This document shows positions 16,563 to 25,672 of a stretch of DNA of 64,000 nucleotides, one piece after another. The position numbers and the translations under genes are program-made. The DNA is from AP-15 sp963724435 (GTDB taxonomy: Bacteria > Pseudomonadota > Alphaproteobacteria > ATCC43930 > CGMCC-115725): contig CAVRUN010000009.1 in the NCBI GenBank assembly GCA_963724435.1, forward strand, positions 124,001 to 188,000. Reading direction: 5' to 3'. The notes under the pieces were generated by a model. The model ran no database searches. It was not told where the DNA came from and was given only the letters and a program-made list of their open reading frames with translations. The stretch's first letter is position 1; every line of letters starts with the position of its first letter.

Positions 16563-16952
16563 ATGTCGGGCTCAAAACCATTGCTTGCTAATGCCTTGCG
16601 ATCGATGATTCGGGCTGGCGCGCGATCGATTAGGGGCTCTGCCCCCGCGCTAATGATGTTGGTCGCTTCCGCCGCCGCGGCGCCCCCGCAAAACGCCGAT
16701 CCTGCCCTGACGCCGTGGTTTCGCAGTCTGCTGCAACCGGGCACGACGGTATCGTGCTGCTCGCTCGCGGATTGCCGCCCGACCGAATACCGGATCAAGG
16801 CGGATCACTACGAAGCGCTAATCGGCGGCAATTGGCTCGCTGTGCCGCCCGACAAAATCCTGCAACGCATCGACAATCCGACGGGTCACGCGATCGTTTG
16901 CTGGACCCCGCAGCGCGGGATCATGTGCTTTGTCCGCGCCACCGAGTCCTGA
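16563..16952 (+). CDS. Exported hypothetical protein with conserved cysteines
   Basis: 129 residues. A hydrophobic segment (ALMMLVASAAAAPP) ending near residue 42 looks like a signal peptide, giving a mature domain of about 85 residues. VSCCSLADCRPTEYRI, then DNPTGHAIVCWTPQRGIMCF, form a pattern I recall from small periplasmic proteins of Rhizobiales and relatives. The five Cys suggest disulfides or metal binding. No function is known to me. Confidence 0.65.
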   Translation: MSGSKPLLANALRSMIRAGARSIRGSAPALMMLVASAAAAPPQNADPALTPWFRSLLQPGTTVSCCSLADCRPTEYRIKADHYEALIGGNWLAVPPDKILQRIDNPTGHAIVCWTPQRGIMCFVRATES

Positions 16953-16998
16953 GGGCGTCATGGTAACGCGCTGTTAGGTCCCGCCTTTTCCGCCGGTG

Positions 16999-17580
16999 TT
17001 AGATATCGAAAAACACCGTCTCGTTTTCGCCTTGCATGACGATATCAAGATGCCAAGTTCCCGCATCAGAGCCATTGGGAGTGGCGAGCAGCGTTTCTCG
17101 GCGCGCCGAATCATCGATCGACAGCAGCACCGGATCGGTCTCGTTGAGCGGATCACTGGCGAAGTAGATGCGGGTGAACAGTTGCTTCAACAAACCGCGC
17201 GCGAACAATGCAATGCCAATGTGTGGCGCCTGCAGAGCGTTGCCGCGTCCCGGCACCGGCCCTGGCCGGATCGTCGTAAACCGAAACCGGCCGTCGGCAT
17301 CGGTCGCAACCCGGCCAAAGCCGCGGAAATTGGGATCCAACGGTTTGTCGGTGCGGGTGTCGTCGGGATGGGCATAGCGGCCGGCGGCATTGGCCTGCCA
17401 TAATTCGAGACAAGCATCGGGGACGGACGCACCGTCGCCGTCGATCACCCGGCCTTCAATGACGATACGCTCGCCTTGCGGGCCGCCACTGGTCAGATCG
17501 GCCCAGTCCGGCCGGTCTAGTCCGATGTGAAAGAACGGCCCGACCGTCTGAGATGGGGTCGGGACGAGCTTGTCAGCCAT
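16999..17580 (-). CDS. pcaG: Protocatechuate 3,4-dioxygenase alpha subunit
   Basis: About 193 residues from ATG at 17580, immediately after the pcaH stop; ATG at 17589 overlapping that stop is equally possible. TPSQTVGPFFHIGL is the typical PcaG opening. ELWQANAAGRYAHP, FRGFGRVATDADGRF and HIGIALFARGLLKQLFTRIYF follow the intradiol dioxygenase fold. PcaG pairs with PcaH in the enzyme that cleaves protocatechuate to 3-carboxymuconate, the first ring-opening step of the beta-ketoadipate pathway. The alpha subunit lacks iron ligands. Confidence 0.93.
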   Translation of the reverse strand: MADKLVPTPSQTVGPFFHIGLDRPDWADLTSGGPQGERIVIEGRVIDGDGASVPDACLELWQANAAGRYAHPDDTRTDKPLDPNFRGFGRVATDADGRFRFTTIRPGPVPGRGNALQAPHIGIALFARGLLKQLFTRIYFASDPLNETDPVLLSIDDSARRETLLATPNGSDAGTWHLDIVMQGENETVFFDI

Positions 17581-17581
17581 C

Positions 17582-18388
17582 TCAGCCATCCTCCATCGGA
17601 GTCGCCTCGCGCCCGCGCAAGACGATGTCGAATTGATAGCCAAGGGCCCATTCGGCCTCGCTGAGGTTCGGATCGTAGTCCGCGATCAACCGCTCGCGCG
17701 CCCGCTCGTCGGCGGTGCCGAGATAAATCGCGTCGAACGCCAATAGCGGATCACCTGGGAAATACATTTGCGTGATCAGCCGGGTCGCGAACGCAGGACC
17801 AAAAATTCCGAAGTGGATATGCGCTGGCCGCCATGAGTTGTAGGTGTTGCGCCAGGGGTAGGCGCCGGGTTTGATCGTCAGAAAGCGGTATTCGCCTTGC
17901 GCGTTGGTCACCGCCTGGCCGACGCCATCGAAATTGGGATCGAGCGGCGCGTCGTGCTGATCGACCGGGTGGCGATAACGACCGGCGGCGTTGCATTGCC
18001 ATAACTCAACCAGGGTCCCGGCAACCGGCCGCGCATCCTCGTCCAGCACTCTCCCGGCAACGATGATGCGCTCGCCGAGCGGTGGGCCGCCGTGCCCTTG
18101 CGTCAGATCGACCAAATCGGCGCCGGCCCAGCCGCCGGCAAACATCGGCCCTGTGGTTTCGGTCAAGGTCTGTTCGAGGCGGATCGGCACGTGCTTTGGC
18201 GCACGTTTGACCGTGCTGCCGTAATCGGGATGCAGGTAAGGCGGCTGACCGCCCTGCTTTGGACGCGCAAACGGCCGGATTCCCTCGCTCATTGGTGACA
18301 TCCTCCTACGCTCGACGGCAGCTAGAAGCGCTACCGCAGCCTGCGCAGCGTTATCGTTTGCGTCAAGCTGTACCCAGTTCGCAGACAC
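17582..18388 (-). CDS. pcaH: Protocatechuate 3,4-dioxygenase beta subunit
   Basis: 268 residues. The catalytic, Fe(III)-binding subunit: the Tyr/His ligand region is visible as YPWRNTYNSWRPAHIHFGIFG. LVELWQCNAAGRYRHPVDQHDAPLDPNFDGVGQAVTN is split here only by my reading and corresponds to the central beta-sandwich. It sits directly before pcaG in one transcription unit. No other pca genes (pcaB, C, D, Q) are in the window, so the rest of the pathway lies elsewhere. Confidence 0.93.
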   Translation of the reverse strand: MSANWVQLDANDNAAQAAVALLAAVERRRMSPMSEGIRPFARPKQGGQPPYLHPDYGSTVKRAPKHVPIRLEQTLTETTGPMFAGGWAGADLVDLTQGHGGPPLGERIIVAGRVLDEDARPVAGTLVELWQCNAAGRYRHPVDQHDAPLDPNFDGVGQAVTNAQGEYRFLTIKPGAYPWRNTYNSWRPAHIHFGIFGPAFATRLITQMYFPGDPLLAFDAIYLGTADERARERLIADYDPNLSEAEWALGYQFDIVLRGREATPMEDG

Positions 18389-18542
18389 ACGAACAATACG
18401 GGAAACTGCACCGCTGTGAGGCGCCTGTCATGGCGCCACCCGCCCGGCCAAACTGCCCGAATTAACCCGAATATATGATCGAAATTGAAACAACCCGGTG
18501 CCCGAGCTTAGGTGCTTTAGCTCAAACGCACGGTGATGCGAA

Positions 18543-18764
18543 TTGAGAGAGGCGATTATGAGGCGCAGGCAACACGAATACTCAGTTGCTGAACTATTGG
18601 ATCACCCGGTTTTGGGGCTGCTAATGACCGGCACCGGTATCGAACACCGCGCGGTCGCGTTGCTGGTCGGGCCTGTTGTACAGATTAAGGAAGCGACACC
18701 GGAGAGCCGCGACCGCGGATCTTTCGCCATTTCCGACGACAAGGCCGTCAGCTTTCAGTTTTAA
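18543..18764 (+). CDS. Small hypothetical protein
   Basis: 73 residues, starting MREAIMRRRQHEYSVAELLDHPVLGLLMTG; ATG at 18558 would also serve. The opening Q-H-E-Y-S-V-A-E-L-L-D-H-P is of a kind seen in short alphaproteobacterial hypotheticals, but I know no function. A GAGAGGCG stretch precedes the second ATG. It stands alone between convergent and divergent genes. Confidence 0.45.
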   Translation: MREAIMRRRQHEYSVAELLDHPVLGLLMTGTGIEHRAVALLVGPVVQIKEATPESRDRGSFAISDDKAVSFQF

Positions 18765-18812
18765 CAACGCAGCATCGGCCGCATGGGATGCCGATTACAA
18801 AAACCCGGGGGT

Positions 18813-19646
18813 TCATCCGGGGCAGGCTTTGGCATCGGCGCACACCCGATCGAGCTGAATTACCAGCGGCAGATAAAATACCCGGACCGAAACCGATATT
18901 GGCAGCAATCGCGCATCGTCCGTTAAAGTCAGCGCAACCGGCCGCGGGGCGTTATCGGGATCGCCATCGTCGCTCGTTTCACCTTTGAACCCGGCGATCG
19001 GCCGCAGGTTCAGCGCGACCCGTAGAGTCCCGGCAGCCTGTTCCGACTTTGGCAAAATATGGCCGACGATGTCGAATCGGCGTGTCCCGTCATAGACCGG
19101 GACGACAAAAACGGTATCACCAGCGGCCTTGCGGGCGGCAACCGCAGCCCGCATGCGTTCGAGAGCGGTCAGTGGATCGACGATATCACGGCGGTACTTC
19201 TCAGCGAGCGCTGGTTTGCGGCTGGTGTCGTCAGGAGTGCGCTCGGCAATCACTGCGGCGTCGCGGCTAACGAACTGCATGCCGATGCGGCGATCGCGAT
19301 ATTTACGCAGATCGTAAAGCGCACTGTACCGCGAGGGTTCAGCCCCACCCTCCGGAACGAGGCGCCCGCCGGCCTTGGCTACCGCGCGAAAATGGGTGAC
19401 GAGGTGGGGCAAGCCCTCGGTCCGAATCTCGATTTCATCGCGGTAGGCAGCGGTGGCATTGCTCAGCTTCAGGCGGATCTGCGCCGCCGGCAAGCCGGCC
19501 CAATAAGCGGTGTAGTCGGCGACCAGCTGATCGGCTTTGGCAGACCCAGCTGCCATGCTGGGCAGCGCCAACAAGATGGCAAAGGCAGCATTCCGCACAT
19601 GCCCCCGGCTAGAGGCGCTCCCTGCTCGCAGCTTGCCGGCCTTCAC
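18813..19646 (-). CDS. DUF3108-like exported protein
   Basis: About 278 residues from GTG at 19646, which overlaps the stop of the upstream 75-residue gene (GTGA); a longer frame exists but would overlap that gene fully. A signal peptide follows (VRNAAFAILLALPSMAAGSAKA). The mature part opens VADYTAYWAGLPAAQIRLKL, resembling the start of DUF3108 periplasmic proteins, and continues with repeated beta-strand segments such as VFVVPVYDGTRRFDIVGHIL and LPISVSVRVFYLPLVIQL. Probably periplasmic; function unknown. Confidence 0.7.
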   Translation of the reverse strand: MKAGKLRAGSASSRGHVRNAAFAILLALPSMAAGSAKADQLVADYTAYWAGLPAAQIRLKLSNATAAYRDEIEIRTEGLPHLVTHFRAVAKAGGRLVPEGGAEPSRYSALYDLRKYRDRRIGMQFVSRDAAVIAERTPDDTSRKPALAEKYRRDIVDPLTALERMRAAVAARKAAGDTVFVVPVYDGTRRFDIVGHILPKSEQAAGTLRVALNLRPIAGFKGETSDDGDPDNAPRPVALTLTDDARLLPISVSVRVFYLPLVIQLDRVCADAKACPG

Positions 19647-19870
19647 GATGGCAGGTAGGTCCAGGCAGCGCCGTCCCATACGATCTTTTCGCCGCTCGGA
19701 AAGCGCAATTCGATGCCGCCGGTCTTGGAGCGGGTGCGGCGTACCTCTCCGGCGGCGTCCAACTGCTCGGCCTCCCAACGATCGGTCAAAGCCAATCCGA
19801 TGCGGCCCGGACTCAACCCGTCCCTTTGCAACGCGACTGCATCATCGAGTAGCTCGCGCACGGCACTCAT
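19643..19870 (-). CDS. Small hypothetical protein coupled to the DUF3108-like gene
   Basis: 75 residues: MSAVRELLDDAVALQRDGLSPG, then a basic middle and a C-terminal beta hairpin region (GIELRFPSGEKIVWDGAAWTYLPS). Its stop overlaps the start of the DUF3108-like gene, so the two form a translationally coupled pair. I do not recognise the family. Confidence 0.55.
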   Translation of the reverse strand: MSAVRELLDDAVALQRDGLSPGRIGLALTDRWEAEQLDAAGEVRRTRSKTGGIELRFPSGEKIVWDGAAWTYLPS

Positions 19871-19975
19871 GAGATGACCTCGGTCTTAACCCCTCGGTAC
19901 CTCAGTCTACCACGCGCTTTGCGCTGCCGGGCAAATCGCAATCGTTCGCCGCCAATCTGACCCGAAGTGGACGCT

Positions 19976-21688
19976 TTAGGGTCCGCGGCAAATCACATTG
20001 AGCAATGCCTGGCGCCGCTCGACGGTGACGGCGTGCAATGCACGCCCGAGGGCCGCCGGCAACGCCGCCGGGTCCTCGACTCGTTCGCCGTAACCGCCCG
20101 CCGCGGCGCAGACCTGCTCGAAGGCCGGCAATTCGTCGAGATCGATCAAGGGTGGCTTGTTGCTGCGCATTGCCTCACCCTGCGGATACATGCCTTGGGT
20201 CGCGCGCCGCACGGCGCCCCACATCGAATTGTTCATGATCACAAACAACACGGGCAGATCGTGCGCCGCCGCGGCGTGATGCACCGCGACCGGGTTGCCA
20301 AATAAATGCGAGCCGTCGCCGAGGGTGGCGATCACCAGCCGATCGGGTGCGGCGAGCTTGGCGCCGAGCGCCGCACCGCCGCCCCAGCCGAGCCCCGAAG
20401 CCGGGCTCGACCCGAAATACGTCCCCGGCAAATTCGACCCGCAATGTTCCGGCATCAGAGTGTATTCATTGACAACAATTGCGTCATCGGATTTGGCGTC
20501 GGCGATGCAGGCGCTAGCCCAGGCCATGTGGATCGGGCGCAGCCCGGCCACCGTTTGGCGGGTTTTGCGCCAGCCTGCGTGCTGCGCTTCCCTGACCGTC
20601 CCGATCCTCTGACGCCGCGCCGCGATCGTGTCCTGTTCCGCATGCCGCTCGAGCGCTGCGACAAGCGCCGGCAATGCCGTGGCCGGAGCACCAGTTATCG
20701 CGAGATCGCATGGAAAGCCGCGAATCGGGTAGCGCTGAAACAGTGGATCGACGCCAAGATGAACCACGCGGCATTGCCGCCCCGGCGTCTTAAGGCTGGG
20801 GACCCAAGGCACGTCGCATTCGAGGACCAGGATCGCGTCGGCGTCTTCGAGATACGGCCCAGCATCGTAACCGAGATGGCAAGGGTGGTTGGCCGGCAGT
20901 GACAGATGGCGTGGGCGATGCTGCACCACCGGCAGCGCAAAGCGCTCGGCAAGATCGGCGAGGGCGGCGACAGCAGCGGGCTCGCGGCCGGCGCTGGCGG
21001 TAATGATCAGCGGATTTTTGGCGGCCGTCAGAATGTGCGCCGCCTCGTCGATCGCATTGGCATCGGGGCCCGCGGGAGCCGCCGCTACCCGCCGAGACGG
21101 CGCGTCGTAGGCAAAGCCGGGCAGCGGCTCGGCCAGCACCTCGCGCGGAAGCGACAGGTAGACGGGACCTTTTGGCTGGGTGGTGGCAACCGCCAGGGCG
21201 CGATCGACCACGGTTTCGAGCTGCTCGCCGTTTCTCAGCTCGTAATCCCATTTGACCAGTTCGCGCACCATGCCCGCCTGATCGAACATCTCCTGCGCCC
21301 AGTGGATGTAGACATCGCGCGCACCCGGCAAACCCGTTTCCGTCAACGGCGAGCGGCCGGCTGTAAACAGCATGGGCACGTTGTCGCGCGCCGCGTTGAA
21401 TACGCCACACACGCCATTCGCGGTGCCGACGCTGACATGGACCATGACCGCCGGCACTCGGGCGGTGACGATCGCCCAGCCATGGGCCATCGACAACGCC
21501 AAGTTCTCATGGGTCGCGAGGATCGGCCTTGGCACCGGCGTGCCGGTGCGCGCCGCCTTGGCAAAGGCTTCGACCAGCGGCGCGAAATCAGTGCCGGCGT
21601 TGGCGAACAGGTATTCGACGCCGCGCTCGGCCAAGAGCGTCAGATAAGCTTCGGCGACGCTGTCGACCGCAATTTCCTTCCGCGCCAT
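19976..21688 (-). CDS. Thiamine-diphosphate-dependent enzyme, acetolactate synthase-like
   Basis: About 570 residues from ATG at 21688, which has GGAGGGG just upstream; GTG 21703 and ATG 21700 are alternatives. Three ThDP domains are visible. The N-terminal PYR domain has the catalytic-Glu region PILATHENLALSMAHGWA. The middle domain has VLECDVPWVPSLKTPG. The C-terminal PP domain has the ThDP/Mg motif LGDGSHLFGNPVAVHHAA with the final Asn. This arrangement is shared by acetolactate synthase, benzoylformate decarboxylase and oxalyl-CoA decarboxylase. No ilvN small subunit is adjacent, so a biosynthetic acetolactate synthase is unlikely. The substrate is undetermined. Confidence 0.8.
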   Translation of the reverse strand: MARKEIAVDSVAEAYLTLLAERGVEYLFANAGTDFAPLVEAFAKAARTGTPVPRPILATHENLALSMAHGWAIVTARVPAVMVHVSVGTANGVCGVFNAARDNVPMLFTAGRSPLTETGLPGARDVYIHWAQEMFDQAGMVRELVKWDYELRNGEQLETVVDRALAVATTQPKGPVYLSLPREVLAEPLPGFAYDAPSRRVAAAPAGPDANAIDEAAHILTAAKNPLIITASAGREPAAVAALADLAERFALPVVQHRPRHLSLPANHPCHLGYDAGPYLEDADAILVLECDVPWVPSLKTPGRQCRVVHLGVDPLFQRYPIRGFPCDLAITGAPATALPALVAALERHAEQDTIAARRQRIGTVREAQHAGWRKTRQTVAGLRPIHMAWASACIADAKSDDAIVVNEYTLMPEHCGSNLPGTYFGSSPASGLGWGGGAALGAKLAAPDRLVIATLGDGSHLFGNPVAVHHAAAAHDLPVLFVIMNNSMWGAVRRATQGMYPQGEAMRSNKPPLIDLDELPAFEQVCAAAGGYGERVEDPAALPAALGRALHAVTVERRQALLNVICRGP

Positions 21689-21703
21689 ACGCCCCTCCAT
21701 CAC

Positions 21704-22166
21704 CCCATCCGATCCGGACTATACAGCACAACGCGTGAGGAGTTCTCTAGTGACACTTTTATTCGCTATGGGCAAAGTCCAAGAACAAAGATTCAAGTAA
21801 TGTCAACACAATGAACAGAATAATGGACCAGATTATCTCTACGGCCGCAGCGACCGCGAGTTCTCCGAGGTGTTGCGCTCGGTCAAACAAGACGGCTATG
21901 CCCTAAGCGCCGCCGGCGGCCGAGGCCGACCCTGTCCCCAGTACGCAAAAGAGGCTTTCGCTCGATTAGGGCGTGAACCGGGTACGGTAAGGGACCGTGG
22001 AAGCGCGGACACTCGGACAGCCGGTTGTCGCCAGCTTGACGTAAGCGCAATGTGCCGGCAGTTTTGCATAGCAGGTATCGAGTTATCTCGACATGGGAGG
22101 AGCAGGAAGCGTGCACGGGCTGGGCTGCATATCGGGCGAGGCCGTCCGCCTTTCCGACTCCGGCCG
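21704..22166. other. Divergent intergenic region before the liv operon
   Basis: 463 bases between the divergent ThDP enzyme and livG. A notably AT-rich patch lies at about 21740-21840, a likely place for promoters. In one frame, 21840-21960 could encode a fragment beginning LYGRSDREFSEVLRS; it has no start or family match I recognise and may be a gene remnant. The frame continuous with livG extends back to 21870 but shows no conserved sequence before 22167. Confidence 0.4.
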
Positions 22167-22991
22167 ATGAACTCGCCGGCGCGTCGCCCAACCCTGCTCG
22201 AAGTAAGCGATGTCGTCGTGCGGTTTGGCGGAATCGTGGCGCTCGATGGGATCTCGTTCGATCTCGATCAGGGACAGATCCTAGGCCTGATCGGCCCCAA
22301 CGGCGCGGGCAAGACAACGCTCTTCAATTGCCTCAGTCGCCTCTACACTCCCGTCGGCGGCGACATCCGCTTTGAGGGCCGTTCACTACTCGGCCGACCG
22401 GCGCACCGCATTGCCGAGATCGGGATCTCGCGGACCTTTCAGAACCTCGCGCTGTTCGGTCCGCAATCGGTGCTTGACAATGTCCGCCTTGGCGCCCACG
22501 CGCATAGTCGCAGCGATTTCGTCAGCGATATGTTGCGCTTGCCGTGGGCGCGCCGGCAGGAAACGGCGATCAGCGAAACCGCTTGGTCGCTGCTCCATAT
22601 GCTCGATCTCGAAGAGGTCGCTCTGCGGTCTGCGGCCGGTTTGCCGCTCGGCACGCGCAAGCGGGTCGAGTTGGCGCGAGCGCTTGCCGGCCGGCCAAAG
22701 CTACTGTTGCTGGACGAGCCCGCCGGTGGGCTCAATCACGAAGAGGTGGGCGAACTCGGCGTCCTCATTCGCCGGGTCCGCGAAGAGCGCCAAGTAACGG
22801 TGCTGCTCGTCGAGCATCACATGAATCTCGTGATGTCGATCTCAGATAAGGTCGTCGCGCTCGATTTCGGCCGTAAGATTGCCGAAGGAACGCCCGCCGA
22901 GGTGCAGCAGAGCGAAGCGGTCATCGACGCCTATCTCGGCACCGGTCACAAGACCGTAGATGCCGCTTCCGGTGGGAACGCGTCGCAATGA
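22167..22991 (+). CDS. livG: Branched-chain amino-acid-type ABC transporter ATPase LivG
   Basis: 274 residues from ATG at 22167; the frame is open further upstream but homology starts here (LLEVSDVVVRFGGIVALDGISF). Walker A is GPNGAGKTT, the Q-loop region is RTFQNLALFG, the signature is LPLGTRKRVELARAL (a variant of LSGGQ, normal for LivG), and Walker B is LLLLDEPAGGLNHEE. It energises uptake of amino acids or other carboxylates with LivF, LivH and LivM. It overlaps livF (ATGA). Confidence 0.93.
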   Translation: MNSPARRPTLLEVSDVVVRFGGIVALDGISFDLDQGQILGLIGPNGAGKTTLFNCLSRLYTPVGGDIRFEGRSLLGRPAHRIAEIGISRTFQNLALFGPQSVLDNVRLGAHAHSRSDFVSDMLRLPWARRQETAISETAWSLLHMLDLEEVALRSAAGLPLGTRKRVELARALAGRPKLLLLDEPAGGLNHEEVGELGVLIRRVREERQVTVLLVEHHMNLVMSISDKVVALDFGRKIAEGTPAEVQQSEAVIDAYLGTGHKTVDAASGGNASQ

Positions 22992-23695
22992 TGCTCGAGG
23001 TTGCCGGCCTCGAGGCGTTCTATGGCGAACAGCAGGCGCTGTTCGGGGTCGGGTTTGATCTCGACGCGGGCCACGTACGTACCCTCTTGGGGGCCAATGG
23101 CGCCGGCAAGACGACGGTTTTGCGTGCCCTTTGCGGCATGGTGCATACCCAAGGCGATGTTCGCTTCGACGGCAGATCGATTAGAGGCTGGACAACCGAG
23201 GATATCGTTCGGCTTGGCGTCGCGCACGTGCCGGAAGGCCGCGGTACCTTTGTGCGCCTGACGGTCGAGGAAAACCTGCAGCTTGGGGCGATGACGCGTC
23301 GCGACCACGCTGCGATCGCGGCGGATATCGAAAAAATCTATCGCCATTTTCCGCGCCTCAAAGAGCGTCGGACGCAGCAAGCGGGCCTGCTCTCTGGCGG
23401 CGAGCAGCAGATGCTCGCGGTCGGCCGGGCATTGATGCTGCGCCCGCGGCTGATGCTGTTGGACGAACCGTCGTTTGGGCTGGCGCCGTTGGTTGTCGAA
23501 GAGCTGTTCGGGATCCTGCGCGAGGTCAACCGCGAAACCGGCGTCGCGATGCTGATCGTCGAGCAGAATGCCGCGCTGGCGCTCGAACTGGCGGAGCACG
23601 CCTATCTGCTCGAAACCGGTCGCATCGTCATGGACGGGCCGGCCGAAGCGATCGCCGCCGACGAGGCCGTGCGTCGCGCCTATCTGGGTTATTGA
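22988..23695 (+). CDS. livF: Branched-chain amino-acid-type ABC transporter ATPase LivF
   Basis: 235 residues, the usual LivF length. Walker A GANGAGKTT, signature LSGGEQQMLAVGRAL, Walker B LMLLDEPSFGLAPL, and VEQNAALALELAEHAYLLETGRI near the end, all typical of LivF. The start overlaps livG by 4 bases; livH follows 14 bases after the stop. Confidence 0.94.
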   Translation: MMLEVAGLEAFYGEQQALFGVGFDLDAGHVRTLLGANGAGKTTVLRALCGMVHTQGDVRFDGRSIRGWTTEDIVRLGVAHVPEGRGTFVRLTVEENLQLGAMTRRDHAAIAADIEKIYRHFPRLKERRTQQAGLLSGGEQQMLAVGRALMLRPRLMLLDEPSFGLAPLVVEELFGILREVNRETGVAMLIVEQNAALALELAEHAYLLETGRIVMDGPAEAIAADEAVRRAYLGY

Positions 23696-23709
23696 AGCGG
23701 GGAGCGCCG

Positions 23710-24588
23710 ATGCAACTGCTGTTGCAACAGGTGATGGCCGGCCTTGCCAACGGCGCCATCTACGCGCTGGTGGCGCTCGCCGTCGTGATGATCTATCAGG
23801 CGATCGATCACCTCAACTTCGCCCAAGGCGAGATGGCCACTTTCTCGGCCTATATCGCCTGGCAGCTGATCCACTGGGGCACGCCCTATTGGCTTGCTTT
23901 TGCGGCCGTGGTGATCCTGTCGTTCATCGGCGGTGTCGCCATCGAGCGGATCCTGTTCAAGCCGCTGCACAACGCCTCAATCCTGGCTAATCTGGTCGCC
24001 TTCATCGCCTTGTTCAGCATCCTAAACAGCGGCGACGGCTATCTTTGGGATTATACGATCAAGACCTTTCCGAGCCCGTTCGGCACCAAGCCGCTGTTCG
24101 GCAGCGCTCTGATCGACGCCCATGAAGCTGGGATGATCGGGGTGACCGCCCTGATGCTGGGCCTGATTTACCTGTTCTTTCGCGGTACGCGGCTCGGTCT
24201 GGCGATGCGGGCAGCCGCCGCCAATCCGGAGTCAGCCCGCCTGGTCGGAATCCGGGTCGGCTGGATGACGGCGCTCGGCTGGGGCATCGCCGCTGCGATT
24301 GGCGGTGTCGCGGGCATGCTGATCGCACCGGTCGTGTTTCTCGATCCGAACATGATGTTTGGTGTCCTGCTTTACGGATTTGCCGGGGCCGTGCTGGGCG
24401 GGCTGACAAGCCCGGGCGGCGCCGTGCTGGGCGGCTTTGCCGTCGGCGTCATCGAGAATCTGGCGGGCACGTTCATCCCGTATTTCGGCCGCGATCTAAA
24501 GTTGACGATCGCGCTGTTGGTGATCGTCGCGGTGCTGATGGTAAGACCCGCCGGGATTTTTGGCCGCAGCGTGGTGAGCCGGGTATGA
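23710..24588 (+). CDS. livH: Branched-chain amino-acid-type ABC transporter permease LivH
   Basis: 292 residues from ATG at 23710, preceded by GGGGAG; a TTG at 23692 overlapping livF is less likely. Opens MQLLLQQVMAGLANGAIYALVAL, the standard LivH beginning, followed by DHLNFAQGEMAT. About eight membrane helices are evident. AAAANPESARLVGI is the cytoplasmic loop that contacts the ATPase. It overlaps livM (ATGA). Confidence 0.94.
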   Translation: MQLLLQQVMAGLANGAIYALVALAVVMIYQAIDHLNFAQGEMATFSAYIAWQLIHWGTPYWLAFAAVVILSFIGGVAIERILFKPLHNASILANLVAFIALFSILNSGDGYLWDYTIKTFPSPFGTKPLFGSALIDAHEAGMIGVTALMLGLIYLFFRGTRLGLAMRAAAANPESARLVGIRVGWMTALGWGIAAAIGGVAGMLIAPVVFLDPNMMFGVLLYGFAGAVLGGLTSPGGAVLGGFAVGVIENLAGTFIPYFGRDLKLTIALLVIVAVLMVRPAGIFGRSVVSRV

Positions 24589-25625
24589 CACCGCCGCAAC
24601 AGGATACCGCACTCTTCACACCCGCCGGCCACGCGACCGGCGTGCGGCGCGCGGCGCTGCTTTCGGCCCGTCACTGGGTGGTGGCGGGCGTTGTCGTGAT
24701 CGCGCTGGTGCTGCCTTTCGTTTTCCAGGGCTTTGTCGTCTTCCAGTTGACCCAGGTGATGATCTACGGGCTGGCGATTCTCGGTCTCAACCTCTTGACC
24801 GGATTCAACGGCCAGTTCTCGGTAGGGCACGGCGCGTTTTACGGCCTCGGCGCCTATGTCACCGCGATCCTGATGCACCGCTACGGCATTGCCTATTACT
24901 GGACACTGCCGGCCGCCGGTGGAATCTGTTTTGCTGTCGGTTTTCTGTTCGGATTGCCGGCGCTGCGGCTGCAGGGCCTCTACCTCGCCCTTGCCACCTT
25001 TGCGCTGGCAGTTGCGCTGCCGCAGCTCCTGAAATTTCATGGCCTCGAAGGCTGGACCGGCGGCGTTCAAGGCATCGTCGTCGATCAGCCGGAGGCTCCT
25101 GCAGTCCTGCATATAACTGATGACCAATGGCTCTATTACTTCACGCTGGCGGTCGTGCTGGTCATGTTCGCCGCCGCCGCAAATCTCGTCAAAAGCCGTA
25201 CTGGCCGCGCCATTATGGCGATCCGCGACCACCCGATCGCCGCCGCTGCAATGGGGATCAACGAGCCGCTCTACAAGACGCTGACCTTTGGGGTCAGCGC
25301 CCTTTACACCGGGGGTGCTGGGGCTTTGGGGGCACTCGCGGTGCAGTTCGTCGCCCCCGACAGTTTCAGCTTGTTCCTGTCAATCTATTTCCTCGTCGGT
25401 CTTATACTCGGCGGCATGGGGTCGCTGCCGGGCTGCCTATTCGGCGGATTGTTCGTGCTCTACGTGCCGAACATCGCCGAATCCGTGTCTCGGGGTTTGG
25501 CGGGCGCGATCTACGGCGGCATCATGCTGCTGGTTATTTTTCTGATGCCCTCGGGAGCCGCCGGCTTCGCGCGGTTGGCATACGCGTATGTCTCGCGATC
25601 GCGCAATCCGTCCACTGGCAAGTGA
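24585..25625 (+). CDS. livM: Branched-chain amino-acid-type ABC transporter permease LivM
   Basis: 346 residues with about nine to ten membrane helices. NLLTGFNGQFSVGHGAFYGLGAYVTA is the LivM hallmark, and AIRDHPIAAAAMGINEPLYK is the ATPase-contact loop. It couples to livH at its start. The substrate-binding protein gene follows after 47 bases, preceded by TGGAGGA. Confidence 0.94.
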   Translation: MTPPQQDTALFTPAGHATGVRRAALLSARHWVVAGVVVIALVLPFVFQGFVVFQLTQVMIYGLAILGLNLLTGFNGQFSVGHGAFYGLGAYVTAILMHRYGIAYYWTLPAAGGICFAVGFLFGLPALRLQGLYLALATFALAVALPQLLKFHGLEGWTGGVQGIVVDQPEAPAVLHITDDQWLYYFTLAVVLVMFAAAANLVKSRTGRAIMAIRDHPIAAAAMGINEPLYKTLTFGVSALYTGGAGALGALAVQFVAPDSFSLFLSIYFLVGLILGGMGSLPGCLFGGLFVLYVPNIAESVSRGLAGAIYGGIMLLVIFLMPSGAAGFARLAYAYVSRSRNPSTGK

Positions 25626-25672
25626 ACGAAACCGTTAAACAACATGACCTGTTTTCTGGAGGATAAACAACC

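Noticed and set aside
18790..18830. Terminator after the DUF3108-like gene (CCCGGG next to a T run on the minus strand)
   Set aside because: CCCGGG is only a 6-base palindrome and no longer stem pairs across it.
21840..21960. Gene fragment reading LYGRSDREFSEVLRSVKQDGY upstream of livG
   Set aside because: It has no start or recognised family; it is noted only as a possible remnant in the intergenic region.
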